From CAYQQQ01 sp964420125 (lineage in GTDB: Bacteria > Actinomycetota > Acidimicrobiia > Acidimicrobiales > Microtrichaceae), in NCBI GenBank assembly GCA_964420125.1, contig CAYQQQ010000010.1, positions 78,110 through 142,109 on the forward strand: a stretch of 64,000 nucleotides of DNA. The letters run 5' to 3'. Each line of letters opens with the position of its first letter. The first letter of the stretch is position 1. Of the stretch, positions 56,124-64,000 are shown piece after piece. The position numbers were made by a program, and so were the translations under genes. The notes beneath the pieces were generated by a model, which had not been told where the DNA came from, did not search any database, and was given only the letters and a program-made list of their open reading frames with translations.

Positions 56124-57497
56124 ATGTCCCCCCTGGATCCGATCTTCAAGGCCTACGACGTGCGCGGCACCGTCCCGGACCAGTTCGACGAGCGCCTGGC
56201 CGAGGCCATCGGTGTCGGCTTCGCCGAGTTCGCCCGAGAAGAGGCCGCCACGCGCGGCGCCGCCGTCGAGCAGGTGATGGTGGCCAGGGACATGCGACCT
56301 TCCGGCGTCGGCCTGGCCGACGCCTTCGCCGCAGGCGTCACCTCCCGGGGCCTCGACGTGGTCGACGTGGGCCTCGCCTCCACCGACATGCTCTACTTCG
56401 CCTCCGGCTCCCGGGACTCGCCCGGTGCCATGTTCACCGCCTCCCACAACCCGGCGGGCTACAACGGCATCAAGTTCTGCCTCTCGGGCGCCCGACCCGT
56501 CGGCCAGGACACCGGCCTCGATCGGATCAGGGAGGTGGCCGAGGAGCACCTCGCCGGGGCGGTCCCACCTGCGGGCGCTCCCGGGGTCCGGAGCTCGGTC
56601 GACCTGCTCGAGGCGTTCGCCGCCCACGTGCGCTCCTTCGTGGACCTCGACGCGCTGGCCCCGCTCTCGGTGGTCGCCGACACCGCCAACGGGATGGGCG
56701 GCCTGGTGGTGCCGGCGGTCTTCGCCCCCCTGCCCTTCGGGCTCGAGGTCCTCTACGGCGAGCTCGACGGCACGTTCCCCAACCACCCGGCGGATCCCAT
56801 CCAGCCGGCCAACACCGCCGACCTGCGCGCCAGGGTGGTGGAGGTGGGTGCGGACGTGGGCCTGGCCTTCGACGGCGACGCCGACAGGGTGTTCCTGGTG
56901 GACGAGACCGGCAGCGGCCTCTCCGGCTCCACCACCACCGCCATCATCGCCGCCGGCATCCTCGACAAGCACCCCGGCGAGAAGGTGATCCACAACCTGA
57001 TCTGCTCGAAGGCCGTCCCCGAGGTGGTGAGGGAGCACGGGGGCACGCCGGTGCGCACACGGGTCGGCCACTCGTTCATCAAGCAGGTGATGGCCGAGAC
57101 CGGTGCCGTGTTCGGCGGCGAGCACTCGGCGCACTACTACTTCCGTGACAACTTCCGGGCCGACTCCGGGCTGATCGCCGCGCTGGTCGTGCTGGAGCAG
57201 ATGTCGATCACGGGGTTGGCGCTGTCGGAGCTCCGTCGGCCCTACGAGCGCTACGCCGCGTCGGGGGAGATCAACACCCAGGTCGAGGATCCCCTCGCGG
57301 TCATCGAGGTCGTCGCCTCCCACTACTCGGCGCTCGACCAGGACCGCACCGACGGGCTCACCGTGGACGCCGGCGACTGGTGGTTCAACCTCCGCCCGTC
57401 CAACACCGAGCCCCTCCTGCGCCTCAACCTCGAGGCCGCCGACGCCGGTGCCTGCGCCGAGAAGGTCGCAGAGGTGCAGTCGGTCATGGCAGGCTGA
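56124..57497 (+). CDS. manB: Phosphomannomutase/phosphoglucomutase
   Basis: 457 residues, the normal length of the alpha-D-phosphohexomutase family. FKAYDVRG (residues 8-15), phosphoserine loop TASHNP (105-110, S107), metal loop DGDADR near 250, sugar-binding GGEHSAHYYFRD and phosphate-binding RPSNTEP near the end are all intact. It interconverts mannose-6-P and mannose-1-P for GDP-mannose synthesis. First gene of a tight run with the Trm112-like and SIS isomerase genes, the same order as Rv3257c-Rv3256c. The alternative specificity is glucose. Confidence 0.93.
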   Translation: MSPLDPIFKAYDVRGTVPDQFDERLAEAIGVGFAEFAREEAATRGAAVEQVMVARDMRPSGVGLADAFAAGVTSRGLDVVDVGLASTDMLYFASGSRDSPGAMFTASHNPAGYNGIKFCLSGARPVGQDTGLDRIREVAEEHLAGAVPPAGAPGVRSSVDLLEAFAAHVRSFVDLDALAPLSVVADTANGMGGLVVPAVFAPLPFGLEVLYGELDGTFPNHPADPIQPANTADLRARVVEVGADVGLAFDGDADRVFLVDETGSGLSGSTTTAIIAAGILDKHPGEKVIHNLICSKAVPEVVREHGGTPVRTRVGHSFIKQVMAETGAVFGGEHSAHYYFRDNFRADSGLIAALVVLEQMSITGLALSELRRPYERYAASGEINTQVEDPLAVIEVVASHYSALDQDRTDGLTVDAGDWWFNLRPSNTEPLLRLNLEAADAGACAEKVAEVQSVMAG

Positions 57498-57502
57498 GCC
57501 CG

Positions 57503-57754
57503 ATGAGCACCGACGACGACCTCCTCGACCCCCGCCTGCTCGAGATCCTCGCCTGTCCCGAGGACAAGGGACCCCTCCTCTACTTCCCCGACGAGTCGGC
57601 GCTCTACAACCCTCGCCTGCGTCGGCGGTACCCGATCCGCGAAGGGATCCCCGTGATGCTCGTCGACGAGGCGGTCACCCTCGACGACGACGAGCACGAG
57701 CGGCTGATGGCCAAGGCCGATGCCGAGGGCATCGAGCCCACCTTCACCGAGTGA
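57503..57754 (+). CDS. Trm112-family small protein
   Basis: 83 residues. LLDPRLLEILACPEDKGPLL, then YPIREGIPVMLVDEA, the Trm112/YcaR pattern. The usual second metal-binding cysteine after the first knuckle is missing (ACPEDKG), so zinc binding is doubtful. Bacterial members are small helper proteins of uncertain function, in actinobacteria found between phosphomannomutase and the SIS isomerase. Starts 5 bp after the manB stop and overlaps the next gene by 4 bp. Confidence 0.85.
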   Translation: MSTDDDLLDPRLLEILACPEDKGPLLYFPDESALYNPRLRRRYPIREGIPVMLVDEAVTLDDDEHERLMAKADAEGIEPTFTE

Positions 57755-58800
57755 GCCCAACGGTGGCCGACATCGAGCACACCGACAGCCTGGACATGTT
57801 CGGTGCGACCTTCGCGCTGGCCGACCAGATCGAGACGGCCGCAGCCGCGGTCCGAGCCGTCGACGCGCTGCCCGACGCCGACGGGATCACCTCGGTGCTG
57901 ATCTGCGGGATGGGGGGCAGCGGCATCGGCGGCGACGTCACCGCCGCCGTGGCCGGTCCCGTCGCCCGGGTGCCGGTGCTGGTCTCCAAGCACTACGAGT
58001 GCCCGGCGTTCGTGGGGCCCGACACGCTGGTGATCGCCATGTCCTTCTCCGGCAACACCGAGGAGACGCTCTCCGCCGCGTCGGCAGCGGCCGCCGCCGG
58101 GGCCCGGCTGGTGGCCGTGTGCTCCGGTGGACGTCTCGCCGAGCAGGCGCAGCTGTGGAACGCCCCGGTGGTGGCCGTCGACCCGTCCATCCCCATGCCC
58201 CGCGCCGGCATCGGCGCGGTCTCGGTGGCCCCGATGGTGGTGCTGGAGCGCCTGGGGCTCGCGGCGGGCATCTCGAGCCAGATCGACTCGGCCGTGGAGC
58301 AGCTCCGGCGGCGCCTGGAGGCGCTGCGGGCGCCGGGCAACCCGACGGAGGTGCTGGCACGCCACATCGGGCGCACCTTGCCGCTCGTCTACGGTGGCGG
58401 CGCGTTGGGTGAGGTGGCCGCCTGGCGGTGGAAGGGCCAGTTCAACGAGAACTGCAAGGTGGCGAGCTGGCCCAACCGGATCCCCGAGCTCACCCACAAC
58501 GAGATCTGCGGATGGGGCCAGCACGGCGACGTCACCCGGCAGGTCCTCAGCCTGGTGCTGTTGCGCCACGACTACGAGCATCCCCAGGTGGCGCGGCGCT
58601 TCGACATCGTGGAGGAGGTCTACGCCGAGGTCGTCGAGGCCATCCACACGGTGGAGGCCCAGGGCGACGGGCCGTTCGCGCAGTTGATGGACCTCGTGCT
58701 GTTCGGCGACCTGGTGACGCTGCACGCCGCGGTGCAGGCGGGAGTCGACCCGGGGCCGGTCCCCATCCTCGACGACATCAAGCAGCGGCTGAGGGACTGA
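57751..58800 (+). CDS. SIS-domain isomerase, bifunctional phosphoglucose/phosphomannose isomerase-like
   Basis: 349 residues with two SIS domains. CGMGGSGIGGD (residues 52-62) and SFSGNTEET near 97 form the sugar-phosphate site. The C-terminal PNRIPELTHNEICGW is the signature of the archaeal-type PGI/PMI family and supplies catalytic His and Glu. It would convert fructose-6-P to mannose-6-P for the mutase encoded just upstream. GTG start, 4-bp overlap with the Trm112-like gene. Its last 23 bases overlap the end of the convergent hydrolase gene. Homologous to Rv3256c by position and motifs as I recall them. Confidence 0.87.
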   Translation: MSPTVADIEHTDSLDMFGATFALADQIETAAAAVRAVDALPDADGITSVLICGMGGSGIGGDVTAAVAGPVARVPVLVSKHYECPAFVGPDTLVIAMSFSGNTEETLSAASAAAAAGARLVAVCSGGRLAEQAQLWNAPVVAVDPSIPMPRAGIGAVSVAPMVVLERLGLAAGISSQIDSAVEQLRRRLEALRAPGNPTEVLARHIGRTLPLVYGGGALGEVAAWRWKGQFNENCKVASWPNRIPELTHNEICGWGQHGDVTRQVLSLVLLRHDYEHPQVARRFDIVEEVYAEVVEAIHTVEAQGDGPFAQLMDLVLFGDLVTLHAAVQAGVDPGPVPILDDIKQRLRD

Positions 58801-59404
58801 GCGCGAGGGCCAGTCCGTCGGCCGAGCTCAGCACCGCGCAGGACGTGCCGAGGCTCGCCAGAGCGCCCCGATGGAGGTCCGGCGACTCGGTCGCCGTGGC
58901 GTCCACCGGAACCCACACCCGGAAGTCCCGCATGAACGCGTCACGGCAGGTCGTCTCGATGCAGCAGTTGGTCATCACCCCGCACACCACGACGTCGGTG
59001 ACGCCCAAGCGTCGCAGGTAGGCCTCGAGCCAGGTGCCGTAGAACGCGCTGTAGCGGGTCTTGTCGATGATCGCATCCGGAGCCTCCACGTGGAGGTCGT
59101 CGAGCAGGTGCCACGGCGGCGAGTCGACGATCGCGAGGTCGTCCTGCCACCACTCGGCCAGCACGCCGCCGTCCACAGCCAGGTCGTGGTGGCCGTGGCG
59201 GGTGAACACCACCGGGCGGTCGCCGCGACGCGCCGACGCGGTGAGGTGGTTGACCGCCGGCAGCAGCGGAGTGGCGATGTGGTCGAAGAACCGCTGCATG
59301 TCGACCACCACGACCGCGGCTCGTGCCCGGTCCGGCTGGGCCGCGTGGAGGCCGAGCTCCGACAGGTCCGCGAGCTGCGCCTGCGCCGTCCCCATGGTCG
59401 TCAT
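58778..59404 (-). CDS. Isochorismatase-family cysteine hydrolase
   Basis: 208 residues. The catalytic triad is visible: D35 in VVVVDMQRFF, K115 in IIDKTRYSAF and the cysteine pair C147/C148 in GVMTNCCIETT. The family hydrolyses amides and related bonds (nicotinamidase, N-carbamoylsarcosine amidase, isochorismatase). The substrate is not determined; no siderophore or NAD genes are adjacent. AGGAGG sits 6 nt before the ATG. Tail-to-tail overlap of 23 bp with the SIS isomerase gene. Confidence 0.88.
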   Translation of the reverse strand: MTTMGTAQAQLADLSELGLHAAQPDRARAAVVVVDMQRFFDHIATPLLPAVNHLTASARRGDRPVVFTRHGHHDLAVDGGVLAEWWQDDLAIVDSPPWHLLDDLHVEAPDAIIDKTRYSAFYGTWLEAYLRRLGVTDVVVCGVMTNCCIETTCRDAFMRDFRVWVPVDATATESPDLHRGALASLGTSCAVLSSADGLALALSPSAAA

Positions 59405-59446
59405 CCCGTACCTCCTGCGCCCTCCTCCCGGGTCACGGTAACGGGT

Positions 59447-60334
59447 TCAGCCGGGATCCAGACCTGCCAGCACGGCGGCGACGAAGGCCTCCGGTGCCTC
59501 GATCATCGGGTAGTGCCCGACCCCCTCCAGGACCTGCAGCGTGGCGTCGTCGCGTCGTTCGGCGAGGCGGTGGGCCATGTCGATCACCGCGATGGGGTCC
59601 AGGTCGCCCCACACGATCGCCAGCTCGGAGGGGTGGCGCTCGATGGCACCGGTGAAGCGGGTCTCGTGGTCGCGGCGGTCGGAGAGGTAGCGGATCAGCC
59701 GCGGGAGCAACCGGTTGCCGTCGGCTTCCACGATGGCCTGCGCTGCGGCCATCACGTGGTCGGGATCGGGGTGGCTGCGATCGCCGCCCGGCGGGGCGAG
59801 GGTGGCGGTGAGCGCCAGCGCCAGGGTCTCGGCGTCGGCGGCGAGCTCCGGGTCGAGCAGCTCGTCGGGGGCGGCCCACAGCGCCTGCTGGCCGGCGGTG
59901 AGCTGAGCCAGCTCCAGGTAGATCGACCCGTTGGTGATGACCCGTCGTCGGATGGCGACCGGCAGCTCCCCCTCGAGGTCCCGGGCCAGCAGCTCGCCGC
60001 CCACCGTGTCGCCCATGTCGTGGGTGACCAGATCGATCTGGTGGAGCCCGAGCGCCTCGATCAGGCGGACGGTGGAATCGGCCGAGGAGAAGATCGAGTA
60101 GGGACGATCGGGCTTGGCCGAGAAGCCGAAGCCGGGGAGGTCGAACAGGATCACCCGGCGGCGCGCCGCGAGGGCGGGCATCACGCCGGCCCAGTCGATC
60201 GAGGAGGTCGGGAAGCCGTGGACGACCAGTACGGGCGGTGCACCCGTGTCCTCGGCGGCGGGCGTGTCGAGGACGAACACCTCGTCACCCGCGAGGTCCA
60301 CCATCCGTCCGGAGCTGCGGTATCGGTCGATCAT
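59447..60334 (-). CDS. Alpha/beta hydrolase with Asp nucleophile (epoxide hydrolase/MEST-like)
   Basis: 295 residues. Oxyanion motif HGFPTSS (residues 39-45), then DLPGFGFSAKPDRPYS. The nucleophile elbow is THDMGDTVGG with D106, as in epoxide hydrolases, haloalkane dehalogenases and the MEST proteins of animals. The histidine lies in GVGHYPMIEAP near the C-terminus. A cap domain fills residues 130-230. Cytoplasmic; substrate unknown. Stop lies 42 bp from the isochorismatase start, so the two may share a transcript. Confidence 0.85.
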   Translation of the reverse strand: MIDRYRSSGRMVDLAGDEVFVLDTPAAEDTGAPPVLVVHGFPTSSIDWAGVMPALAARRRVILFDLPGFGFSAKPDRPYSIFSSADSTVRLIEALGLHQIDLVTHDMGDTVGGELLARDLEGELPVAIRRRVITNGSIYLELAQLTAGQQALWAAPDELLDPELAADAETLALALTATLAPPGGDRSHPDPDHVMAAAQAIVEADGNRLLPRLIRYLSDRRDHETRFTGAIERHPSELAIVWGDLDPIAVIDMAHRLAERRDDATLQVLEGVGHYPMIEAPEAFVAAVLAGLDPG

Positions 60335-60407
60335 GTCGAGGATTCTCGTCGACCGAGCGCCGGTCGCGCGCTCGCACCGACCGATCGCCGGTGCGGTGGC
60401 GGGGAGC

Positions 60408-60436
60408 TTGACGCTCGCGCGGGCTGCGGCCAGGAT
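60408..60436 (+). promoter_or_regulatory. Candidate promoter TTGACG-17-CAGGAT
   Basis: A -35-like TTGACG (60408-60413) and -10-like CAGGAT (60431-60436) are separated by 17 bp in the gap between divergent genes. It points to the membrane protein gene and would give a leader of about 140 nt. The rest of this 244-bp gap shows no gene. Confidence 0.4.
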
Positions 60437-60578
60437 TGGCGGCCATGCGCGCCGGGGGTGAACGCAGCCGAGAGCTGCCCGCGTTGGACCTGGTGCACCT
60501 GCGAACCGTGCCGGCGAACGTGGGCTCCGCTCCATGACCTCCGGCGACGTCCAGCACCGGCCACCCGGCGGAGTCCGG

Positions 60579-61730
60579 ATGACCCGCAACCAGTTCATCG
60601 CCACTGGGCTGGTGCTCAGCCTCGCCGTGGTGGTCCTGGGGAGCGTTCGCTTCGCCCGCTACGACTGGCACGGCCTCCCCCTAGAGCGCGCACCGATGGA
60701 GCGCGTGGTCGAGGTCTCGGAGCGCTGCACCGAGGTGATCCGTCCCTACGTAACCGAGTCGGGCCGTGAGATCGGACCCGTGGTGGTCGACGAGCAGCAG
60801 TACCTGGCGCTGGTCGCCTACTTCCGTGGGGTGCCGGTGGAGGACCTCCAGGTCGAGTGCCTCTACGACCCGTTCACCAACCGCAGCGGCATGTCGTGGA
60901 TCGCCCATTGGCTGCCCTTCGAGGAAGGGCTGTCGTTGGGGATCGTGAACCTGGCAGCGATGCTCCTGGCGACGTGGTTCGTCGTCGCCGCGCTGCGCGC
61001 CCAGGGGTTCACCCCGCGGGTCGTCGTCGCGGCGTCGACGCTGTTCGCCGTCGGCTGGAACACCTTCTTCTTCGCCTCCGGGCTGCTGATCGAGACCGGT
61101 GTGCTGGCCCTGATCGCCGTGGCGTGGTGGCTGCTGGCCATCCGGCGACCGTGGTTCGTGCTGCCGATCGTGCTGCTCGGCTACCCGATCAAGGAGACGA
61201 TCGGGCTGCTGGTCCCGGTGGTCGCCGCCTGGGCGTGGCAGGAGCACAAGGCGGGTCGGCGGAGCACGACCGAGCTGCTCGCCCTCGTGGTCGGTGTCGG
61301 GCTGTGCTTCGTGGCGGGCGTGGCGTACTGGAGGGGGGCGCTGCCCCAACCTGATGCCGCATGGGAGGTCACCCCGAACCTCACCGCGGTGCTGCACAAC
61401 CTCGTGGAGCTCGTGAGCCTCCTGTCCTTCGTGGTCGGAGTGGTGCCGGTGTACGGCCCGGCGCTGCTGTGCTTCGTCCGCATGGTGCGCCGCGACGGGT
61501 GGTGGAGCTCGGTGGTCGATCCCGCGGTGGTGGGCTCCGCGCTGGCGGTCGGGATCGCCGGGTGGTCCTTCATCACGGTGGACTTCACGCCGCGGCTCGT
61601 GTGGATCGGGTTCCCCCTCGCCGCGTCCCTGACGGCCCGTTGGCTCACCGAAGGCCGGCCCGCCGATCTGCTCGATCGGCTGCCCATGCCGGCGGCGCTG
61701 GCAGGGCCCTCCCCGGCCGCGGCAGGCTGA
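60579..61730 (+). CDS. Polytopic membrane protein of unknown function
   Basis: 383 residues. First span at about 5-22 (FIATGLVLSLAVVVLGSV), an extracytoplasmic segment of about 90 residues with two cysteines (SERCTEV, VECLYDP), then seven or eight spans. A proline/alanine-rich tail ends it. No motif identifies it; the architecture (one span, loop, many spans) resembles GT-C or O-antigen-type membrane enzymes, but the acidic catalytic loop is not clear. GGAG 5 nt before the ATG at 60579 decides the start; an ATG at 60534 lacks one. Confidence 0.6.
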   Translation: MTRNQFIATGLVLSLAVVVLGSVRFARYDWHGLPLERAPMERVVEVSERCTEVIRPYVTESGREIGPVVVDEQQYLALVAYFRGVPVEDLQVECLYDPFTNRSGMSWIAHWLPFEEGLSLGIVNLAAMLLATWFVVAALRAQGFTPRVVVAASTLFAVGWNTFFFASGLLIETGVLALIAVAWWLLAIRRPWFVLPIVLLGYPIKETIGLLVPVVAAWAWQEHKAGRRSTTELLALVVGVGLCFVAGVAYWRGALPQPDAAWEVTPNLTAVLHNLVELVSLLSFVVGVVPVYGPALLCFVRMVRRDGWWSSVVDPAVVGSALAVGIAGWSFITVDFTPRLVWIGFPLAASLTARWLTEGRPADLLDRLPMPAALAGPSPAAAG

Positions 61731-61766
61731 CGTCGCTGCACCGGAGCGCGGCGCAGCGCTGCCGCG

Positions 61767-62447
61767 TCAGCCCTTCGGGCAGCCCGCCTCCAGCACCTCG
61801 GGGCTGATGCCGGCGCTGGCCGAGCCGCAGGGGTCCTGGCTCGGGGCGTACCACCGTCCGCTCTGGGACTCCAGGATGAACGGCGTGCCGTCGGTGAGGG
61901 TGCCCCCGGCCCAACCCTCCGAGCACACGTAGTGCCCGATGGTCTCGCCCTCAGCGGGCAGCCCCTCCATGAGGGCCGTGGCCGTGCAGGCCGCGCTTCC
62001 CCCACCGGAGGCGGTGGTGGTCGGCTTGGCGGTGGTCGTGGACTTGGCCGTCGTGGTGGTCGACGCCGGCGTGGCCCCGCACACCTTGCGACCTTCCGAG
62101 GCGGCCTTCGTCAGCGCCGCGGAGGTCTCCGTGCCGACCTCGCCGTCCACCTCCAGACCCTCCGCCGACTGGAACTCCTTGATGGCCGCGTCGGTCTCCG
62201 GGCCGATGATGCCGTCCTCGGCGCCCTTGTAGCAGCCCACCGCGATCAGCTCCGCTTGGACCTCGCGGTCGAAGCGGACCACCTCCGCCTCCTTCTCGGC
62301 CTCCTCGCTCTCGTCCGCCGTGGTGGTGGTGGTCGAGGACGAGGTGCTCGAGGAGGTCTCCTCGGCGGAGTCGTCCTTGTCGTCGCCGCAGGCGGCGGTG
62401 CCGGCGGCGAACGCCAGGCAGGTGATCAGGAGTGCGAACCGTCTCAT
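61767..62447 (-). CDS. Lipoprotein with peptidoglycan-binding domain
   Basis: 226 residues. Lipoprotein signal peptide (RRFALLITCLAFAAGTAACGD, cut before the cysteine of TAAC), then a Ser/Thr-rich linker. A PG_binding_1-like domain (about residues 55-115; AVGCYKGAEDGIIGPETDAA, IKEFQSAEGLEVDGEVG) follows, then a second Thr-rich linker and a small Cys-containing C-terminal domain. It is likely held in the membrane and bound to the wall. GGAGG sits 4 nt before the ATG at 62447, which decides the start; a GTG further upstream falls too close to the -10 box. Confidence 0.8.
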   Translation of the reverse strand: MRRFALLITCLAFAAGTAACGDDKDDSAEETSSSTSSSTTTTTADESEEAEKEAEVVRFDREVQAELIAVGCYKGAEDGIIGPETDAAIKEFQSAEGLEVDGEVGTETSAALTKAASEGRKVCGATPASTTTTAKSTTTAKPTTTASGGGSAACTATALMEGLPAEGETIGHYVCSEGWAGGTLTDGTPFILESQSGRWYAPSQDPCGSASAGISPEVLEAGCPKG

Positions 62448-62492
62448 GGGCCCTCCGGGGAGCACGAGCGCGCGAGGCGCGATGTCCACCGG

Positions 62493-62498
62493 AGGCTA
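62493..62498 (-). promoter_or_regulatory. -10 box TAGCCT of the lipoprotein gene
   Basis: On the minus strand TAGCCT lies 45 nt before the ATG at 62447, giving a leader of about 40 nt that includes a GGAGG ribosome-binding site. Confidence 0.4.
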
Positions 62499-62588
62499 AC
62501 GGGATCCTCGCCGGATTCCCCTTCGGCCGACGCCGCGCGGTGGGCGGCGACGGGTCCGGTGGTCTGGCTCCTCTGTGGAGGCGACCGC

Positions 62589-62594
62589 TAGCCT
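62589..62594 (+). promoter_or_regulatory. -10 box TAGCCT of sahH
   Basis: TAGCCT lies 95 nt before the sahH ATG. Transcription would start near 62601, leaving a leader of about 90 nt that contains the inverted repeat at 62620-62664. Confidence 0.45.
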
Positions 62595-62619
62595 TCCCGC
62601 AAGGGCTGCCCTGTACCCG

Positions 62620-62664
62620 GTGTCAGACGACCCCAGCCCGATCCCGAACCCGACCGTCTGACAC
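62620..62664 (+). promoter_or_regulatory. Structured sahH leader with a 10-bp perfect stem
   Basis: GTGTCAGACG (62620-62629) and CGTCTGACAC (62655-62664) are perfect complements enclosing a 25-nt C-rich loop. The right arm ends 14 nt before AGGAG (ribosome-binding site, 8 nt before the ATG). A smaller CCTT-cccgc-AAGG stem lies just upstream. It may be a cis-regulatory RNA or a regulator-binding site. The SAH riboswitch consensus as I know it was not recognised. Confidence 0.5.
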
Positions 62665-62689
62665 GCGCGCCCGCGCAGGAGCGATCCCC

Positions 62690-64000
<1,311 letters not shown>

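Noticed and set aside
59447..60604. N-terminal extension of the alpha/beta hydrolase by about 90 residues
   Set aside because: The upstream in-frame sequence lacks hydrolase homology, is Arg/Ala/Pro-rich, and would overlap the likely promoter of the divergent membrane gene.
62601..62689. Known SAH riboswitch upstream of sahH
   Set aside because: The characteristic core sequence of the SAH riboswitch is not recognisable; only the ribosome-binding site resembles part of it. The leader is reported as a possible different element.

Overview
The window is a GC-rich, gene-dense stretch of an actinobacterial chromosome, probably from the Acidimicrobiia or a relative. Pointers are coenzyme F420 genes (cofD, cofE), a DUF3499 protein, a DUF5719 protein, a mycobacterial LpdA-type flavoprotein, an acyl-CoA carboxylase alpha subunit divergent from birA, and -10 boxes of the form TANNNT placed 6-8 nt before start codons. 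From memory, the gene content from about 27.7 kb to the right end (LCP protein, NDP-mannose pyrophosphorylase, cofD/cofE, DUF3499, phosphomannomutase, Trm112-like, SIS isomerase, sahH) recalls the Rv3248c-Rv3267 region of Mycobacterium tuberculosis; this was not searched. No tRNA, rRNA, CRISPR array, transposase or replication origin was seen, and no stretch over about 300 bases lacks a gene.

Region 1 (1-19.2 kb) is a surface-polysaccharide locus: sugar epimerase, two left-handed beta-helix acyltransferases (one LpxA-like), several glycosyltransferases including a three-domain protein and a GT2-GT4 fusion, two polytopic membrane proteins (GT-C-like and DUF6541-like), an ABC-2 permease with its Wzt-like ATPase, and two methyltransferases. 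Region 2 (19.3-27.6 kb) is metabolic: an LpdA-like flavoprotein, a second DUF6541-like membrane protein, the biotin-dependent carboxylase with divergent birA, and pabC/pabB.

Region 3 (27.7-48.3 kb) returns to the envelope: an LCP ligase, GDP-fucose synthase, three GT4 enzymes, a sugar-1-phosphate nucleotidyltransferase, an epimerase, a gmd-cofD-cofE operon, an XRE regulator, an Rmd-like reductase, and an operon of a 1129-residue GT2/membrane protein, DUF5719 and a membrane-anchored thioredoxin. Region 4 (48.4-64 kb) holds ftsH, DUF3499, a CPBP protease, a zinc-ribbon protein, a GT-C-like membrane protein, a GtrA-GT2 fusion, phosphomannomutase, Trm112-like, SIS isomerase, two hydrolases, a membrane protein, a lipoprotein and the beginning of sahH.

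Together the SIS isomerase, phosphomannomutase, pyrophosphorylase, GMD, Fcl and Rmd could take fructose-6-phosphate to GDP-mannose and on to GDP-fucose and a GDP-6-deoxyhexose, which the many glycosyltransferases could use. The strongest oddities are: the sahH reading frame, which after residue 395 leaves the SahH family and continues in frame into sequence resembling ParB-domain DNA methylases; a long inverted repeat in the sahH leader; a small family of intergenic hairpins sharing an inner core; widespread leaderless promoters; and a 16-bp palindrome over the lpdA promoter.
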